Assembly: GCA_039621445.1 (NCBI GenBank)
Contig: CP154955.1
Span: 39,626,426 to 39,690,425 of the forward strand
DNA length: 64,000 bases
Origin: Euglena gracilis
Lineage: Eukaryota; Euglenida; Euglenophyceae; Euglenales
Direction of reading: 5' to 3'
The translations under genes were made by a program, and so were the position numbers. Shown here piece after piece: positions 1 to 64,000 of this stretch; position 1 is the first letter of the stretch; the number at the start of each line of letters is the position of its first letter. The notes under the pieces were generated by a model. The model saw only the letters and a program-made list of their open reading frames with translations. It made no database searches and had not been told where the DNA came from.

Positions 1-62432
<62,432 letters not shown>

Positions 62433-62555
62433 TTAAGGGAGCGGGGCAAGGGTCAGCATGAGGGCGGGCACAGCCCCACCTAAACAGTGTTTCTGGCGCC
62501 AAGAAAAACACGCCGGGCCGAAGTCTTTACCCTTCAAAACTGACCCAGAATGCCA

Positions 62556-62912
62556 CTTTGGGCGCCAGGCTTCTTTTCACCAACCCCCCGGGGGGGGGGC
62601 TTCCGCTATGGGGTGCAGGCATACCACCCCATGTGTGCACTGCGGCTGTTTTTTGGCGCCTTTTATCCCCTCTTCTGGCCTGGCACCCCCGGGGGGGGGT
62701 CAGTTCTGGACCCCAGTGCTTGCCAACCCAGCCAATTTTCCTTTTAAAATGGCCATTTTCGGGCCCCGGCGCCTTCGGAGCCCGGGGGCTGCTATAGCCA
62801 CCCAAAACCCAACCCCCCTGGGGGGTAAAAAGTGCCCTACCCCCCCCCTGCCTGCCCACACCCAGTGCACCCAGCCCCCTGGGTGGGGGGGTTGCCCTTA
62901 AAAGGAAGCCTG
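62556..62912. mobile_element. hAT-like MITE, long form, upstream of or in the first intron of the dynein gene
   Basis: 357 bp from CAGGCTTCTTTTCACCAACC to the inverse of CAGGCTTCCTTTTAAGGGCA, flanked by TTGGGCGC and TTGGGTAC (6 of 8). It contains the GGCCATTTTCGGGCCCCGGC hairpin module also seen near 16.5 and 46.6 kb. Confidence 0.7.
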
Positions 62913-64000
62913 TTGGGTACTTTAAGGGCAAAACATGTGTCAAAATGGGCAAAAACTGTCGACCCCAAGCACCACAGAGAAAATTTTGACATTCAGGGAG
63001 TGAGCCCCGGGTACCCCCTCCCTCCAGGTCGGTCCGGACCCCCCGTGGAAGGTGGGGCGGTCCTGACACCGCCAAGGGAGGGGGGACAGCCCCCACCTAT
63101 AGGTGTGCACCCTCCTTATGTCAAACCCTGGACGAAGGGGTCGTCAGGGCCAAGACGGGGGCGAGGGGCTGGGCATCGCGGAGGGGGGGCGCATCGCACA
63201 ATGGCCAGCCATGTGTGCGGGGCAACAGCAGGGCTCCCTGGCAGGGGGAGGGGAGAGCAGAATGAGGAGACTCGGAGTGGAAGAGAAGGCATGGTGCCAG
63301 CTCATCAGTATGGGAAGCAAAGGTGGATAACCTGCATTGGTGTGTGCTGACCAGGCGTTTTCTGAAGGATCCCGGGGAGGGGGTCCCGCAGGCCGGCTGG
63401 AAAAAGGTGCTGTGAAATGGAGGTTCCAAAGGCAGTGCCGGGCGGCCCGCCCATTTCGACCCCTGCTGGAAGTTCGCACCCCCTTGGGGCTATCCCCGAC
63501 CCCGAGAAGTTGTGCTCTGGGGCTCTGGCTGGCTCACTTCTGATGCTGGACAGACTTTGTGTGCGACTGCCTGTATCGCCACACAGGCAGGGTTTTTCTA
63601 GCCGAGGGGACCCCCCCCCCCCGGCCAGCCAGCCAAGTCATCGGTGGGGTAAGGGGCAGATGTTTTGCTTGGGAGGGCACTGCCTCCCAACTCCTCTCAC
63701 TCATTCACCCAGGCAAAATATTTTTTCCCGCGGACCAACGTTGCCGGGGTGGGTGGACAGGGAGAATGCAAGGATGCAGAACGCCGCACGGTGATGAAAC
63801 GGAGGCGAAAATAATTGAGCGTCAGGTGTGTTGTCTGCTGTCGCTGGCATCAATTCCATGGTCGTGTCGGGTGTCCGCCAGACCAATGTCTGGAGGAGAG
63901 GGGTCGCAAGGTTGTTAAGCCGCAGGAGAACTGCAAAATCAACCCTCACCCACTTCACTTGAAAACGCGTTAAGCTTGGCATGGGTCAGGGGTGACCTAG
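62913..64000. other. Right flank, upstream of the dynein gene, no supported gene
   Basis: GC-rich sequence with G/C runs at 63060-63090 and 63605-63625. Open frames on both strands show no dynein motif or other domain. It could hold the promoter or a further 5' exon, but no core promoter element stands out. Confidence 0.5.

Overview
This is nuclear DNA from a eukaryote that builds cilia or flagella. Nearly the whole 64 kb is one intron-rich gene on the minus strand, an axonemal dynein heavy chain. It reads from right to left, from a probable first exon near 62.4 kb to the start of AAA6 at about 0.2-0.3 kb, and the C-terminal end lies beyond position 1. About 65 short, GC-rich exons (40-250 bases) can be placed by matching translations to conserved dynein motifs in the expected order: N-terminal tail, linker, AAA1 to AAA4, stalk with its microtubule-binding domain, AAA5, start of AAA6. 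The tail motifs resemble the single-headed inner-arm class. The lineage cannot be fixed from this window; a GC-rich flagellated protist or alga is the best guess.

Layout (minus-strand gene order): 62.4-55.9 kb, N-terminal tail; 55.7-49.2 kb, tail and stem; 46.3-33.7 kb, linker; 33.3-29.3 kb, AAA1; 29.2-26.7 kb, AAA2; 26.3-22.8 kb, AAA3; 22.4-17.3 kb, AAA4; 17.1-13.2 kb, stalk; 8.9-1.8 kb, AAA5; 1.5-0.2 kb, AAA6 start. Introns make up most of the DNA. They are packed with small inverted-repeat elements carrying long G or C runs, several with 8-bp target duplications of hAT type, plus minisatellites and CA/GT microsatellites. The 4.3-kb intron between the stalk and AAA5 (about 8.95-13.2 kb) is almost entirely repeats.

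The standout feature is a 7.4-kb insertion at 35,438-42,849 in one linker intron. It has perfect 22-bp terminal inverted repeats and a GATGG target duplication. It carries a spliced plus-strand gene of roughly 850 codons (37,939-42,821), antisense to the dynein gene, for a protein I do not recognise. Scattered through it are 17 copies of an 18-nt hairpin (GAAGCG-N6-CGCTTC), none seen outside the element. Nine lie in the non-coding left arm and eight lie inside introns of the element's own gene; none is in an exon. This looks like an undescribed DNA transposon or related mobile element. Without it, the host intron shrinks to about 0.55 kb, ordinary for this gene.
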